NCBI RefSeq assembly: GCF_020539505.1
Contig: NZ_JACDXW010000001.1
Span: forward strand, 310,001 to 374,000
DNA: 64,000 nt
Direction: 5' to 3'
From: Mesopusillimonas faecipullorum
GTDB taxonomy: Bacteria > Pseudomonadota > Gammaproteobacteria > Burkholderiales > Burkholderiaceae_B
Part shown: positions 27,922 through 37,538 of the stretch, in pieces
Numbering within the stretch: position 1 is the first letter of the stretch
How the letters are laid out: every line of letters starts with the position of its first letter
Translations under genes and position numbers: made by a program
The notes under the pieces: model-generated
What the model saw: only the letters and a program-made list of their open reading frames with translations
The model's database searches: none
Told to the model about the DNA's origin: nothing

Positions 27922-30900
27922 ATGAAACGCATGTTGTTCAATGCGACGCATCAAGAAGAATTACGCGTCGCCATCGTCGATGGACAGAAACTCATCGATC
28001 TGGACATCGAAACTGCCGGGCGCGAACAGCGCAAGGGCAACATCTATAAAGGCGTCATCACCCGCATCGAGCCCGGCCTCGAAGCCTGCTTCGTTAACTA
28101 TGGCGAAGAACGTCACGGCTTTCTACCCTTTAAAGAAGTCGCCAGAAGCTACTTCAAAGAAGGCGTTGACCACCGTAACGTCAGCATCCAAGAAGCCCTG
28201 AAAGAAGGCCAGGAACTCATTGTCCAGGTCGAGAAAGAAGAACGCGGCAACAAAGGCGCCGCCCTGACGACTTTCATTTCGCTGGCCGGCCGTTATCTGG
28301 TGCTCATGCCCAACAACCCTCGTGGTGGTGGCGTTTCGCGCCGCGTAGAGGGTGAAGACCGCCAAGAGCTTCGCGAAGCCATGGAGCAGCTCAACGTGCC
28401 CCAAGGCATGAGCCTGATTGCCCGCACTGCGGGCATAGGCCGCAGTGTCGAAGAGCTGCAGTGGGATTTGGTCTATCTTATGCAACTGTGGACGGCCATA
28501 GACACCGCCGCACGCGAGAACGCCGCCCCCATCCTCATCTACCTCGAATCCAGCTTGGTCATTCGCGCCATACGCGACTATTTCTCACCCGAAATCGGTG
28601 AAATACTGATAGACACCGAAGAGATAGCCGAGCAAGCCCAGGCTTTCATGAGCGTGGTCATGCCCGACAATCTGCATCGGGTCAAAATGTATCGCGACGA
28701 CGTCCCCCTGTTCTCGCGCTTCCAGATCGAACACCAGATCGAAACCGCCTACTCGCGTACGGTTCAACTGCCCTCGGGCGGTGCGGTCGTCATCGACCAC
28801 ACCGAAGCGCTGGTCGCCATCGACGTCAACTCCGCACGTTCTACGCGCGGTGCCGATATTGAAGAAACCGCGCTGCGCACCAACCTTGAGGCCGCCGACG
28901 AAGTCGCCCGCCAGTTGCGCCTGCGCGACTTGGGCGGCCTGATCGTCATCGATTTCATCGATATGGAGGACAGCAAGAACCAGCGCGCCGTTGAACAGCG
29001 CCTGCGCGATGCCCTGCACTTCGACCGCGCCCGCGTACAAATGGGCAAGATTTCGCGCTTCGGCCTGATGGAGCTCTCGCGCCAACGCCTGCGCCCAGCC
29101 CTGAACGAAGGCTCACACATCACCTGCCCACGCTGCAATGGCACCGGCGTCATCCGCGACGCGGAATCCAGCGCCCTGCACGTGTTGCGCCTGCTGCAAG
29201 AAGAAGCCATGAAAGAAAACACCGCTGCCTTGCATGCGCAGGTGCCGGTAGAGGTGGCCACTTACTTGCTTAACGAAAAGCGCAACGACATCACCAAGAT
29301 CGAGTCGCGCCTTAAGGTCAACTTGGTTCTTATCCCCAACAAGAACCTCGAAACCCCGCACCATCACATTGAACGCCTGCGCCACGACGACCCACGTCTC
29401 GAGGACAGCAAATCCAGCTTTGACTTGGCCCAAGCGCCCAGCACCCTGGTAGAGTGGCAACCCAATAAGGCCGAAGAAGCCCGTCAGCGCCCCGAAGCAC
29501 TGGTTAAAGGCATTACGCCTTCACAGCCCGCACCGCGACCACAAGTCCAGGCAGCCGCTGCAGCGCCCGCCGCTCAAGGCACGCCCAAACCAGGGCTGTT
29601 CACGCGCCTCTTCTCTTGGCTGAGCGGCAATGCCGCCAACGATGCGGTTCAAGCTGATAGCAGCACCGAAGGCGCCAAAAAGACCGAAGGTAGCTCCCGC
29701 CGCAACGCACAAGGCGGTAATGGCTCGCGCAACAACCGTGGCGAAGGCCGTCGCGAACGCGGTGCCCAAGCACAACAAGGCCAAGCAGACCGCGAACGCA
29801 ACCGAGGTCGCCGCAACGAGCGTCGCACGGACGAAGAAGATACCGAGCAGCGTCGCAACACACGCCAGTCTGCCAACGGCAGCACACGCCCGCCGCGTCG
29901 TCAGCCTGAGACCGCTCCTGTTATCGAGGCACCCGCACCTGTCGCCGCAGCCACTGAAGAAGCCCAAGAAGGTGGCTCCAGCCGCAATGGTCGCAGCCGC
30001 CGTGGCCGTGGCCGTAACCGCCGAGACGAGGCCCAGGCCGTTGATAACCCACAAGCCACTGACACTTCGCTGCAAGAAGCTACCAGCGCCGGCGATAACG
30101 CGGTCACTTCCACGCCCGTCGTTGCGGCAGCAGCCGTTGCCGCGAATGTGCCAGCCGCGCCAGCCGTCGATGTAAGCGACTCGCAAGAGGCCGGCGACAC
30201 CGATACCGAGGCACTGGAAACCAGCCAAGACGGCGAACAAGTCGACCCCGAGCGCAAGCGCCGTCGTCGTCGCGGTCGTCGCAGCCGCCGTGGCGCTGAA
30301 GGCGCCGCTACGGACATCAACGCCGACGACACGGCAGAAGATGATAGCGACGCGAACACGCCGGCAACCCCCGTCAGCGCTCAGGTCGAGACGGCCTCAT
30401 CCACAGCCGCCACCGAAGACCATGTCCAGGTGTCCACACCGGCTCAAACCGAAGCTGCAGCGCCTGTCGCAGCCGAACCCGCCATCGTCACACACGAGAC
30501 GCCAAAGTTCGATCCTCAGGCCCTCACCTTTCCCTCGGACGCTGCCCCGGTAACCCAGGAACAGCCTGTGCAACAGGTCGAAGCTGAAAAGACCGAACCT
30601 GCACAAGCCGAGTCGGTGCAAACCGAGCCAGTTCAAGCCGAGCCTCAAGCGCAGAGCAGCGCGCCTGCCGACCAAGCTGAAGTCACTGCTTCGCCGACCG
30701 CAGCATCTGCTGAAACCGTCGCCCAAGCCCCGGCCGAAACGCCAGCGCCTATCGAAACGGTCATCAATGATGTTGCCCCTGAAGCCTCGGAACCAGCCAT
30801 TGCCAAGGTTGAAGCTGAAGTTGAGCCTCAGGCAGCAGCGCCTGTGGCAGACGTCAAGCCCGAGCCGTCTCCCGCACAGACTGCGCCTGCCAGCCCTGAG

Positions 30901-31071
30901 GCACCCATCGTGGCCAGCGCTGTTCAGGAATCCGGCCTGCAACTGATCGAGACCCGTCCACAAGCCACTTCACCAGAGGCTCATGACGCGCCTAAGCCTG
31001 TTCTGGGCCGTGCACGCAAGCGTGTCAGCGCCGTCGCCGACGAGCCTTTGCAGCAGGTGGAAACCCACTAA
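27922..31071 (+). CDS. rne: Ribonuclease E
   Basis: 1049 residues. Main mRNA-decay endonuclease and degradosome scaffold. Start at 27922 has CGGAG 10 bases upstream (MKRMLFNATHQEEL); an ATG at 27901 is in frame but out of family register. The S1 domain occupies about 37-125. Catalytic Asp301 (AIDVNSARS) and Asp344 (VIDFIDMED) and the zinc-link Cys402/Cys405 (CPRCNGTG) each match E. coli positions shifted by two. The second half (about 540-1049) is disordered: arginine-rich blocks (RRGRGRNRRDE, KRRRRRGRRSRRG) then Ala/Glu/Pro/Gln repeats of the type QAEPVQTEP. The short end KPVLGRARKRVSAVADEPL may be a partner-binding motif. Confidence 0.96.
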   Translation: MKRMLFNATHQEELRVAIVDGQKLIDLDIETAGREQRKGNIYKGVITRIEPGLEACFVNYGEERHGFLPFKEVARSYFKEGVDHRNVSIQEALKEGQELIVQVEKEERGNKGAALTTFISLAGRYLVLMPNNPRGGGVSRRVEGEDRQELREAMEQLNVPQGMSLIARTAGIGRSVEELQWDLVYLMQLWTAIDTAARENAAPILIYLESSLVIRAIRDYFSPEIGEILIDTEEIAEQAQAFMSVVMPDNLHRVKMYRDDVPLFSRFQIEHQIETAYSRTVQLPSGGAVVIDHTEALVAIDVNSARSTRGADIEETALRTNLEAADEVARQLRLRDLGGLIVIDFIDMEDSKNQRAVEQRLRDALHFDRARVQMGKISRFGLMELSRQRLRPALNEGSHITCPRCNGTGVIRDAESSALHVLRLLQEEAMKENTAALHAQVPVEVATYLLNEKRNDITKIESRLKVNLVLIPNKNLETPHHHIERLRHDDPRLEDSKSSFDLAQAPSTLVEWQPNKAEEARQRPEALVKGITPSQPAPRPQVQAAAAAPAAQGTPKPGLFTRLFSWLSGNAANDAVQADSSTEGAKKTEGSSRRNAQGGNGSRNNRGEGRRERGAQAQQGQADRERNRGRRNERRTDEEDTEQRRNTRQSANGSTRPPRRQPETAPVIEAPAPVAAATEEAQEGGSSRNGRSRRGRGRNRRDEAQAVDNPQATDTSLQEATSAGDNAVTSTPVVAAAAVAANVPAAPAVDVSDSQEAGDTDTEALETSQDGEQVDPERKRRRRRGRRSRRGAEGAATDINADDTAEDDSDANTPATPVSAQVETASSTAATEDHVQVSTPAQTEAAAPVAAEPAIVTHETPKFDPQALTFPSDAAPVTQEQPVQQVEAEKTEPAQAESVQTEPVQAEPQAQSSAPADQAEVTASPTAASAETVAQAPAETPAPIETVINDVAPEASEPAIAKVEAEVEPQAAAPVADVKPEPSPAQTAPASPEAPIVASAVQESGLQLIETRPQATSPEAHDAPKPVLGRARKRVSAVADEPLQQVETH

Positions 31072-31075
31072 CGAT

Positions 31076-31103
31076 AAAGGCCGGGTGATACCACCCGGCC
31101 TTT
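31076..31103 (+). terminator. Hairpin after rne
   Basis: AAAGGCCGGGT pairs with ACCCGGCCTTT directly behind the rne stop. It lacks a long T run, so it may act with the second hairpin 15 bases further on. Confidence 0.55.
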
Positions 31104-31117
31104 ATCTGCTGCTACCA

Positions 31118-31147
31118 AGCGCCACTTGTAAAGTGGCGCTTATTTTT
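31118..31147 (+). terminator. Terminator between rne and accD
   Basis: AAGCGCCACTT-GTA-AAGTGGCGCTT is an 11-bp perfect stem followed by ATTTTTA. It ends at the accD stop codon, so it can serve both converging transcripts. Confidence 0.8.
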
Positions 31148-32042
31148 ATGCCTGCGGCGTCGGCCTCTCCTGGGCAATGACTTCGGCTGGCTGACGCGTC
31201 AGCAAAGCCAACAGATGCGCCAACTCGGAGCGTAACTCGCGCCTATCGACGATCATGTCTATAGCACCTTTAGCCAACAAGAACTCGGCACGCTGAAAGC
31301 CCTCGGGCAGCTTCTCGCGCACCGTCTGCTCGATGACTCGAGGCCCGGCAAAACCCACCAAGGCCTTAGGCTCGGCAATCACGACATCGCCCATGAAAGC
31401 AAAACTAGCCGAGACCCCGCCCATGGTGGGATCGGTAAGAATGCTGATAAAAGGCAGACCGGCTTCGGAAAGACGCGTCAACATGGCATTGGTTTTAGCC
31501 ATCTGCATCAACGAAAACAGGCTTTCTTGCATGCGCGCCCCACCCGAGGCAGCCACGCAAACAAAGGGACTGCGCTGACGTATGGCTTCTTGCACACCCC
31601 GTGCAAAACGCTCCCCCACCACCGAGCCCATGGAGCCGCCCATGAAAGCGAATTCGAAGCAGGCCAACACCACTGGCAGGTTTTGGATGCGCCCGGACAT
31701 GGCGACCAAGGCCTCGGATTCCCCCGTCTGTTTGACGGCCTCAGAAACCCGGTCGGGATACTTGCGCGAATCCTTGAACTTAAGAGGATCCATAGGGCGC
31801 GTGCTGCCCCCGATTTCGACGCGACCTTCGGCGTCGAGCAGCGAATTGATGCGGGCGCGGGCGCCGATACGCATATGATGGCTGCAACTAGGGCACACGT
31901 TCAGCGTGGCAACCAAATCTTCTTTATAGAGAACGGTTTCGCAACTGGGGCATTTGACCCAAAGCCCTTCGGGCACGCGTCGGGAGTTCGCATCATTCGT
32001 GCGATTGATCCGTGGCGGCAATATTTTTTCTATCCAGCTCAT
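31146..32042 (-). CDS. accD: Acetyl-CoA carboxylase beta subunit
   Basis: 298 residues. Carboxyltransferase beta chain that makes malonyl-CoA with AccA. The N-terminal zinc ribbon has [13 protein letters not shown] and [11 protein letters not shown] (four Cys). The crotonase-like core has [24 protein letters not shown] and [14 protein letters not shown]. Start overlaps the trpA stop (ATGA). In many betaproteobacteria the order is trpB-trpA-accD-folC; here folC is replaced by the rne terminator. Confidence 0.96.
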   Translation of the reverse strand: MSWIEKILPPRINRTNDANSRRVPEGLWVKCPSCETVLYKEDLVATLNVCPSCSHHMRIGARARINSLLDAEGRVEIGGSTRPMDPLKFKDSRKYPDRVSEAVKQTGESEALVAMSGRIQNLPVVLACFEFAFMGGSMGSVVGERFARGVQEAIRQRSPFVCVAASGGARMQESLFSLMQMAKTNAMLTRLSEAGLPFISILTDPTMGGVSASFAFMGDVVIAEPKALVGFAGPRVIEQTVREKLPEGFQRAEFLLAKGAIDMIVDRRELRSELAHLLALLTRQPAEVIAQERPTPQA

Positions 32043-32929
32043 CGTGAAGCATCCTCGGTTATCTGGGTGGGCGCCGCAACAGACTGCAAGGCCTGACTAA
32101 TACCCGACAGCCAATCGTGCGCCGCCTGCGCGGCACGCTGATCTAGCCCGGATGAGTCAGTACCTGCTTGCTCGCCTTGCGCTACGGCTTCCTGCATGGA
32201 TTGAATCAGCCTGGTGCCGATAATAATGGCGTCTGCCACCTTACCCACACGCTGGGCGCTATCTGCGTCTCGGATGCCAAAGCCTACACCTACGGGCACC
32301 TTGATGTGACGCCGAATGGCGTCTAGCCGCTTAGCCACATCATCGACGTCGAGATTGCCTGCGCCTGTAACGCCCTTAAGCGAAACATAGTAAACGTAGC
32401 CTCGCGCTACTTGGGCCACCTGTTGAATGCGCTCGTCGGTAGACGTGGGCGCCAACAGGAAGATCAGCGCCATGCCGGCAGCCTCCATCATGGCGGCAAA
32501 CTCGGCCACTTCTTCGGGAGGGTAATCAACAACCAAAACACCGTCTACGCCGGCTTTTTGGGCCTGCTCGACAAACTTAGCCTGACCCATGCGTTCGATA
32601 GGGTTGGCATAACCCATCAGCACGACGGGGGTCTGCTGATCATCACGCCTGAAGGCCTCGACCATTTGCAGAACGTGAACCAAGCCTACGCCTTGGCGAA
32701 TGGCATGCTCGCTAGCCTGCTGAATGACGGGGCCGTCGGCCATAGGGTCGGAAAACGGAACGCCGAGCTCGATGATGTCGGCACCGGCCTTAACCAAGGC
32801 ATGCATGACCGCAGGGGTGGCCTGCGCTGACGGATAGCCCGAGGTGACGTACGGGATCAATGCGGGACGCGGTGTGATGCGCGCAAAAGCTGCTGCCAGC
32901 CTGTCGTTTGTATTGACTTGGGTGCTCAT
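32039..32929 (-). CDS. trpA: Tryptophan synthase alpha chain
   Basis: 296 residues. Cleaves indole-glycerol phosphate. The catalytic Glu in [19 protein letters not shown], the Asp in [10 protein letters not shown], the loop [12 protein letters not shown] and phosphate site GFGIRD are present. The C-terminal extension (about 265-296) is Gln/Ala-rich and beyond the normal end. Coupled at both ends by ATGA overlaps. Confidence 0.96.
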   Translation of the reverse strand: MSTQVNTNDRLAAAFARITPRPALIPYVTSGYPSAQATPAVMHALVKAGADIIELGVPFSDPMADGPVIQQASEHAIRQGVGLVHVLQMVEAFRRDDQQTPVVLMGYANPIERMGQAKFVEQAQKAGVDGVLVVDYPPEEVAEFAAMMEAAGMALIFLLAPTSTDERIQQVAQVARGYVYYVSLKGVTGAGNLDVDDVAKRLDAIRRHIKVPVGVGFGIRDADSAQRVGKVADAIIIGTRLIQSMQEAVAQGEQAGTDSSGLDQRAAQAAHDWLSGISQALQSVAAPTQITEDASR

Positions 32930-34149
32930 AGCTTAATACCACTGAATTCGGCGACCGTATGCATGTCTTTGTCGCCACGACCAGACAAGCTAACCAGAAT
33001 TACCTTGTCTTTAGGCAAGGTAGGGGCCAGCTTGACGGCATGTGCAATGGCGTGAGAAGACTCTAACGCCGGCATGATGCCCTCGGTATGGCAGCAATCG
33101 TGAAAAGCCTGCAGGGCCTCGCTATCGGTAATGCCTACGTACTGGGCTCGCTGGGAATCCTTCAACCAGGCGTGCTCTGGGCCAACGCCGGGGTAATCCA
33201 AACCGGCGGAAACCGAATGGGTTTCGCAGACCTGACCGTTTTCGTCTTGTAAAACGTAGGTGCGATTGCCATGCAACACACCAACCGACCCCGCATTCAA
33301 CGAGGCCGCGTGGCGCTCGGAGCTTAAGCCTTCGCCGGCTGCCTCAACCCCTATGAGTTTGACGTCTTGGTAATCAATGTAGGGGTGAAAAATACCCATG
33401 GCATTTGAGCCACCGCCCACCGCCGCCACCACAAAATCGGGCTGACGACCGGTTTCCAGGGGCACCTGTTCTATGCATTCCTGCCCGATGATGGCCTGGA
33501 AGTCGCGCACCATGGCGGGATAGGGATGAGGCCCGGCCACCGTACCAATGATGTAGAAAGTGTTCTCGACGTTGGTCACCCAATCGCGCATGGCTTCGTT
33601 AAGCGCATCTTTAAGCGTACGCGAACCCGAATCCACAGGCACCACGGTGGCGCCCAGCAGCTTCATGCGGTACACGTTGGAAGCCTGGCGGCGCACATCT
33701 TCGCTGCCCATGTAAACCACACATTCCAGGCCATAGCGCGCCGCCACAGTTGCCGTAGCGACACCATGCTGGCCTGCGCCGGTTTCGGCAATAACGCGCG
33801 GCTTGCCCATGCGTCTGGCCAACAAGGCCTGACCTATGCAGTTATTGATTTTGTGAGCACCGGTGTGATTGAGATCTTCGCGCTTGAACCAGATTTGCGC
33901 CCCGCCCAGTTTTTCGGACCATCGACGCGCGTGATAGATAGGGCTGGGCCGACCCACAAAGTGCTTGAGCTCGTAAGCGTACTCACGCTGGAATTCAGGG
34001 TCTTCGCGGTACTTGCTGTAGGCAGCGCGCAACTCGTTAAGCGCGTGCACCAGCGTCTCGGACACAAACGAGCCACCATAGGGTCCAAAATGCCCCCGTT
34101 CGTCGGGCAAACTGTAGGGTTTCAAGGCGTTACTCTCGGTTGAAGGCAA
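32926..34149 (-). CDS. trpB: Tryptophan synthase beta chain
   Basis: 407 residues. PLP enzyme joining indole and serine. PLP lysine is in [17 protein letters not shown], the glycine-rich phosphate site in [14 protein letters not shown], and the Glu in AETGAGQHG. The usual upstream trpF (and truA) is not here; the next gene upstream is relA, 80 bases away. Confidence 0.96.
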   Translation of the reverse strand: MPSTESNALKPYSLPDERGHFGPYGGSFVSETLVHALNELRAAYSKYREDPEFQREYAYELKHFVGRPSPIYHARRWSEKLGGAQIWFKREDLNHTGAHKINNCIGQALLARRMGKPRVIAETGAGQHGVATATVAARYGLECVVYMGSEDVRRQASNVYRMKLLGATVVPVDSGSRTLKDALNEAMRDWVTNVENTFYIIGTVAGPHPYPAMVRDFQAIIGQECIEQVPLETGRQPDFVVAAVGGGSNAMGIFHPYIDYQDVKLIGVEAAGEGLSSERHAASLNAGSVGVLHGNRTYVLQDENGQVCETHSVSAGLDYPGVGPEHAWLKDSQRAQYVGITDSEALQAFHDCCHTEGIMPALESSHAIAHAVKLAPTLPKDKVILVSLSGRGDKDMHTVAEFSGIKL

Positions 34150-34229
34150 GACGGGCAGAAAAACACCGTCTTTTCAGGGGAATTCTTCATTTTAGCAGCG
34201 TGCGTTAAAGCGGGGGGTTTGCGCGCCCC

Positions 34230-36467
34230 TTAGCGCCGCTCAGCCGTCACGCCCTCAAGCTCGTTGAGCGCAGCCAAGGCCTTGGCAATCTGTTCGCCCC
34301 CTCGTGCCTCTACGGTAAAGACCATATGAGCCAGCGAAGCACGGCTTTGCGTGTTAACGCTGATGACGTTCAAACGCAGACGGCTGAAGACTTCAGACAG
34401 GTCACGCAGCAAATCATGACTTTGCTGAGCATGGATGGTGATGTCTACCGGGTAAACAGCATCCGTGGTGTCTCCCCACTCTACCGAGATGGCGCGCTCT
34501 GGGGTTTTCTCGATAAGGGCGCGATAAGCCGGGCAGTCTTGCCGGTGTACGGAAACGCCGCGCCCACGTGTGACAAACCCTGCCACGGAATCAGGTGGCG
34601 CTGGGCGGCAGCACCGGGCCAGTTGCGTCATCAGTGCGTCGACGCCCATTACCAAGACCCCACCGCGGTCGGGCTGCGTGGCTTTGACCACCCTATGCAC
34701 GAAGGTGGGCTCTGCATCGGTAGTGGCCGCTTGGGTTGCCGCATTAAGAACGGCATCGACTTGTCGCAGGCTGAACTCGTCCTTGGCGACGGCAACGTAT
34801 AGATCGTCGGCCTTGGCGAAGCCCAATTGTTGCGCCAGGTGTTCCAGGTTGATGGCAGTCTTGCCCAGACGCTGCAGCTCTTTCTCGACCAGATCCTGGC
34901 CTTGGGAAATGCGCGCCTGCAACTCTATGGCATTGAACCAGGCGCGCACCTTGGCGCGCGAACGCTGACTGGCCAAGTAACCCAGCTGTGGATTGAGCCA
35001 GTCGCGCGACGGGCCGCCCGCCTTGGCCGCGATGACCTCTACCGTCTGGCCGGTTTTGAGCGGCGTGGATAAAGGCACCATGCTGCCATCCACTTTTGCC
35101 CCTCGGCAGCGATGCCCCAGGTCGGTATGTAAAGCGTAGGCGAAATCAACAGGCGTCGCCTGGGCCGGCAGCTCAATGACCCGGGCTTGTGGCGTCATCA
35201 CATAGATACGCTCAGCCGCCTGTTTAGTCGAAGGTGGCGGTGTCTCGGGCACGGCGCCAGGCGCCGCATCGTCTTCTTTCTCCCAAGCCAGTAAACGCCG
35301 CATCCAGGCGATTTTTTTGTCGTAGCCACTGCCGGCCTGCTGCGTACCGCCCTGAGGCCCTGCTTCTTTATAGCGCCAGTGTGCAGCCAAGCCGTATTCG
35401 GCGTAAACATGCATTTCTTGCGTACGGATTTGAATCTCAAAGGTTCGCCCCTGCGCATCGGCAACCACCGTGTGCAAAGACCGATAACCATTGGGCTTGG
35501 GACGCGAGATATAGTCGTCGAACTCGTCAGCCACCGGCGTCCACAGCGCGTGAGCCAGCGCCAGCGCCGCATAGCAGGCGCGTTCGTCATCGACAATGAC
35601 ACGCATGGCGCGCAAATCGTATAGCTGACCAAAGGCCAGGTTTTTATTGCGCATCTTGTTCCAGATGCTGTAGATGTGTTTGGGACGACCCGAGACCTTG
35701 GCGCGCACGCCTGCCTTGAGCAAGGCTTGCTGCAATTGTTCAACCATGCTGGCAATCAGGGCTTCGCGCTCTTGGCGCCTGTCTTCCAGCTGGCGGGCAA
35801 TATCTTTGTAGATGTCGGGCTGCAGGAAGCGGAAAGCCAGATCTTCCATTTCCCACTTAAGCTGCCAGATCCCCAGCCGATTGGCCAAGGGCGTGTAGAG
35901 CTCCATGGTTTCCTGCGCGTAGAACGGCGGGCAGGGTTCGCGCGACGCGGCAAACCACCGCAGCGACTGCAATCGCGACGCCAAGCGCAGCAACACAATA
36001 CGCAAATCGGCTGCCATGGCCAGCAGCATCTTGCGACGCATCTCTTTTTGATTGGCGGGTGCCTGCCCGCCTGCCTGCGGCTTGGCTGAAACATGACTCA
36101 GGCGCAACAAAGCCCTGGCACCCTGCACAAGCTCGACGATTTCACCACCGAAGGCAGCGTGCAGCGCCTCGGTGCTGCTGGAATCATTGTCGCCGGGTGC
36201 CGAAACGGTGCACAGCAAAGCACTGGCACGGGTGGCGGCATCAGCGCCCAGCGCCGTCAGAATATTCACGGCGCCGGCACAATGCGTGGCCAAAGGTTCG
36301 CCCGTACTGGCCTGCTCGCCCGGCAGATGTCGGCTAGCCCACTGGGCTGCACGCGCCAAGAGCTCGCGCCCGTCAGGGTCGAGATCTATGGAAACCTGTT
36401 CCAGCCATTGGGGGCCAAACACATCGGGAGTCTCTGTAAGCGAGACGGGCGGGACACTTGTGGGCAT
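34230..36467 (-). CDS. relA: (p)ppGpp synthetase I RelA (monofunctional)
   Basis: 745 residues. Ribosome-associated synthetase of the stringent response. The N-terminal HD domain lacks the HDxxED metal motif (ASALLCTVSAPGDN at that place), so hydrolase activity is not expected. The synthetase domain has RAMRVIVDD and, in place of the RFKD motif of bifunctional enzymes, DEFDDYISRPKPNGYRSLHT, the EFDD form typical of monofunctional RelA. TGS (about 390-450) and C-terminal ACT domains follow. Start at 36467 chosen for length; no strong ribosome site is visible. Confidence 0.93.
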   Translation of the reverse strand: MPTSVPPVSLTETPDVFGPQWLEQVSIDLDPDGRELLARAAQWASRHLPGEQASTGEPLATHCAGAVNILTALGADAATRASALLCTVSAPGDNDSSSTEALHAAFGGEIVELVQGARALLRLSHVSAKPQAGGQAPANQKEMRRKMLLAMAADLRIVLLRLASRLQSLRWFAASREPCPPFYAQETMELYTPLANRLGIWQLKWEMEDLAFRFLQPDIYKDIARQLEDRRQEREALIASMVEQLQQALLKAGVRAKVSGRPKHIYSIWNKMRNKNLAFGQLYDLRAMRVIVDDERACYAALALAHALWTPVADEFDDYISRPKPNGYRSLHTVVADAQGRTFEIQIRTQEMHVYAEYGLAAHWRYKEAGPQGGTQQAGSGYDKKIAWMRRLLAWEKEDDAAPGAVPETPPPSTKQAAERIYVMTPQARVIELPAQATPVDFAYALHTDLGHRCRGAKVDGSMVPLSTPLKTGQTVEVIAAKAGGPSRDWLNPQLGYLASQRSRAKVRAWFNAIELQARISQGQDLVEKELQRLGKTAINLEHLAQQLGFAKADDLYVAVAKDEFSLRQVDAVLNAATQAATTDAEPTFVHRVVKATQPDRGGVLVMGVDALMTQLARCCRPAPPDSVAGFVTRGRGVSVHRQDCPAYRALIEKTPERAISVEWGDTTDAVYPVDITIHAQQSHDLLRDLSEVFSRLRLNVISVNTQSRASLAHMVFTVEARGGEQIAKALAALNELEGVTAERR

Positions 36468-36595
36468 GATGCACTGACAAATCCAGAGCCGTTTTGTTCG
36501 ATAGTGCGTGCCGTGGTGGCAGACCCAGCCTGGCCGCACTGCCGGAAAGCTTCCTATACTACCAGCGTCACAGCTTCAGCAGCAAAGCCTCAGCC

Positions 36596-37114
36596 ATGTC
36601 CATTCCCTCGGGTAAAAAGCTTATTATCGTCTGGCATTCGCGCACCGGCGCCGCCAGCCAAATGGCGCGGGCGGCTTACACGGGTGCTTGCGAAGCATTG
36701 GCTGCGCTGCAAGCCGATGACAGCGCCGAAGTCAGCATTTTGGCTGCTCGCGATACCCAGGCCCAAGACCTGCTGCAAGCCGATGCTTACTTGTTTTGCG
36801 CCCCCGAGAATCTTGGGGCGCTTAGCGGTGAAATGAAAGACTGCCTGGACCGCTGCTACTACGACGTACTGGACGCCTGCAACGGCAAGCCTTACGCCGT
36901 GATAATTGCCGCAGGCACCGATGGCGAGGGGGCCGCGCGCCAGCTTGAACGCATCTGCACGGGTTGGCGCCTACGTTCGGTCGCCCCGCCTTTGATCATC
37001 CGCAACGGCGCCCAGACCCGGGCAGCGATTCTGGCACCCAAGACCGTTGCGCCCAATGACTTGACACGCTGCAAAGAAACAGGCGGCACGCTGGCCGCCT
37101 TGCTGGTACTTTAA
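36596..37114 (+). CDS. Flavodoxin-like NAD(P)H-dependent oxidoreductase
   Basis: 172 residues. The N-terminal phosphate loop IIVWHSRTGAASQMARA resembles the T/SxTGxT loop that binds FMN in flavodoxins, and YLFCAPENLGALSGEMKDCLDRCYYD fits the FMN-ring region of the WrbA/flavodoxin-like group. The frame is open upstream to 36494; ATG at 36596 starts just before the fold. Divergent from relA. Partner and substrate not visible. Confidence 0.75.
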   Translation: MSIPSGKKLIIVWHSRTGAASQMARAAYTGACEALAALQADDSAEVSILAARDTQAQDLLQADAYLFCAPENLGALSGEMKDCLDRCYYDVLDACNGKPYAVIIAAGTDGEGAARQLERICTGWRLRSVAPPLIIRNGAQTRAAILAPKTVAPNDLTRCKETGGTLAALLVL

Positions 37115-37128
37115 TGAAAACAGTGGCT

Positions 37129-37482
37129 TCAGTTCAGCGCAGCCAACACCAGAATTTCTACTTTGTACTCGGGGGCAGCCAGACGTGCCTCGATGGTGGC
37201 GCGTGCAGGCGTCTGCCCTTGGGGTACCCAAGCGTCCCAGGCACGATTCATGGCGGCAAAATCGGCAATCTCGGGCAGAAACACCTGTGCAGACAAGATG
37301 CGTGTTTTATCGCTACCCACGTCGGCCAGAATGCGGTCGATAATGGCCAAAACACGCGCCGTCTGCCCCTCGACATCCAGCGACGTATCGTCGGTAACTT
37401 GGCCGGCCAGATAGGCGACCCCATTGTGCACCACTGCCTCGGACATCCGCGCGCCCACGCCCACACGTTTCAGTTCACTCAT
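37129..37482 (-). CDS. RidA/YjgF family protein
   Basis: 117 residues. The ending PARATIEARLAAPEYKVEILVLAAL carries the Arg and Glu that in RidA proteins bind imine/enamine intermediates for hydrolysis. The N-terminal EAVVHNGVAYLAGQVTDD is also typical. Start at 37482 (MSELKRV); the upstream open frame to 37590 overlaps pncB. Convergent with the flavodoxin gene, 14 bases apart. Confidence 0.85.
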   Translation of the reverse strand: MSELKRVGVGARMSEAVVHNGVAYLAGQVTDDTSLDVEGQTARVLAIIDRILADVGSDKTRILSAQVFLPEIADFAAMNRAWDAWVPQGQTPARATIEARLAAPEYKVEILVLAALN

Positions 37483-37511
37483 GACTGCTCCAATAAAGAT
37501 GTTTGTAGATG

Positions 37512-37538
37512 AAAAAAAGGGGGCCCGCCTTAGGCGGG
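37512..37538 (-). terminator. Terminator containing the pncB stop codon
   Basis: On the minus strand CCCGCC-TAA-GGCGGG is a 6-bp perfect stem. The loop TAA is the pncB stop codon. Five C and then seven T follow. The C gap before the T run makes it less standard, but a release point between pncB and ridA is likely. Confidence 0.6.
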
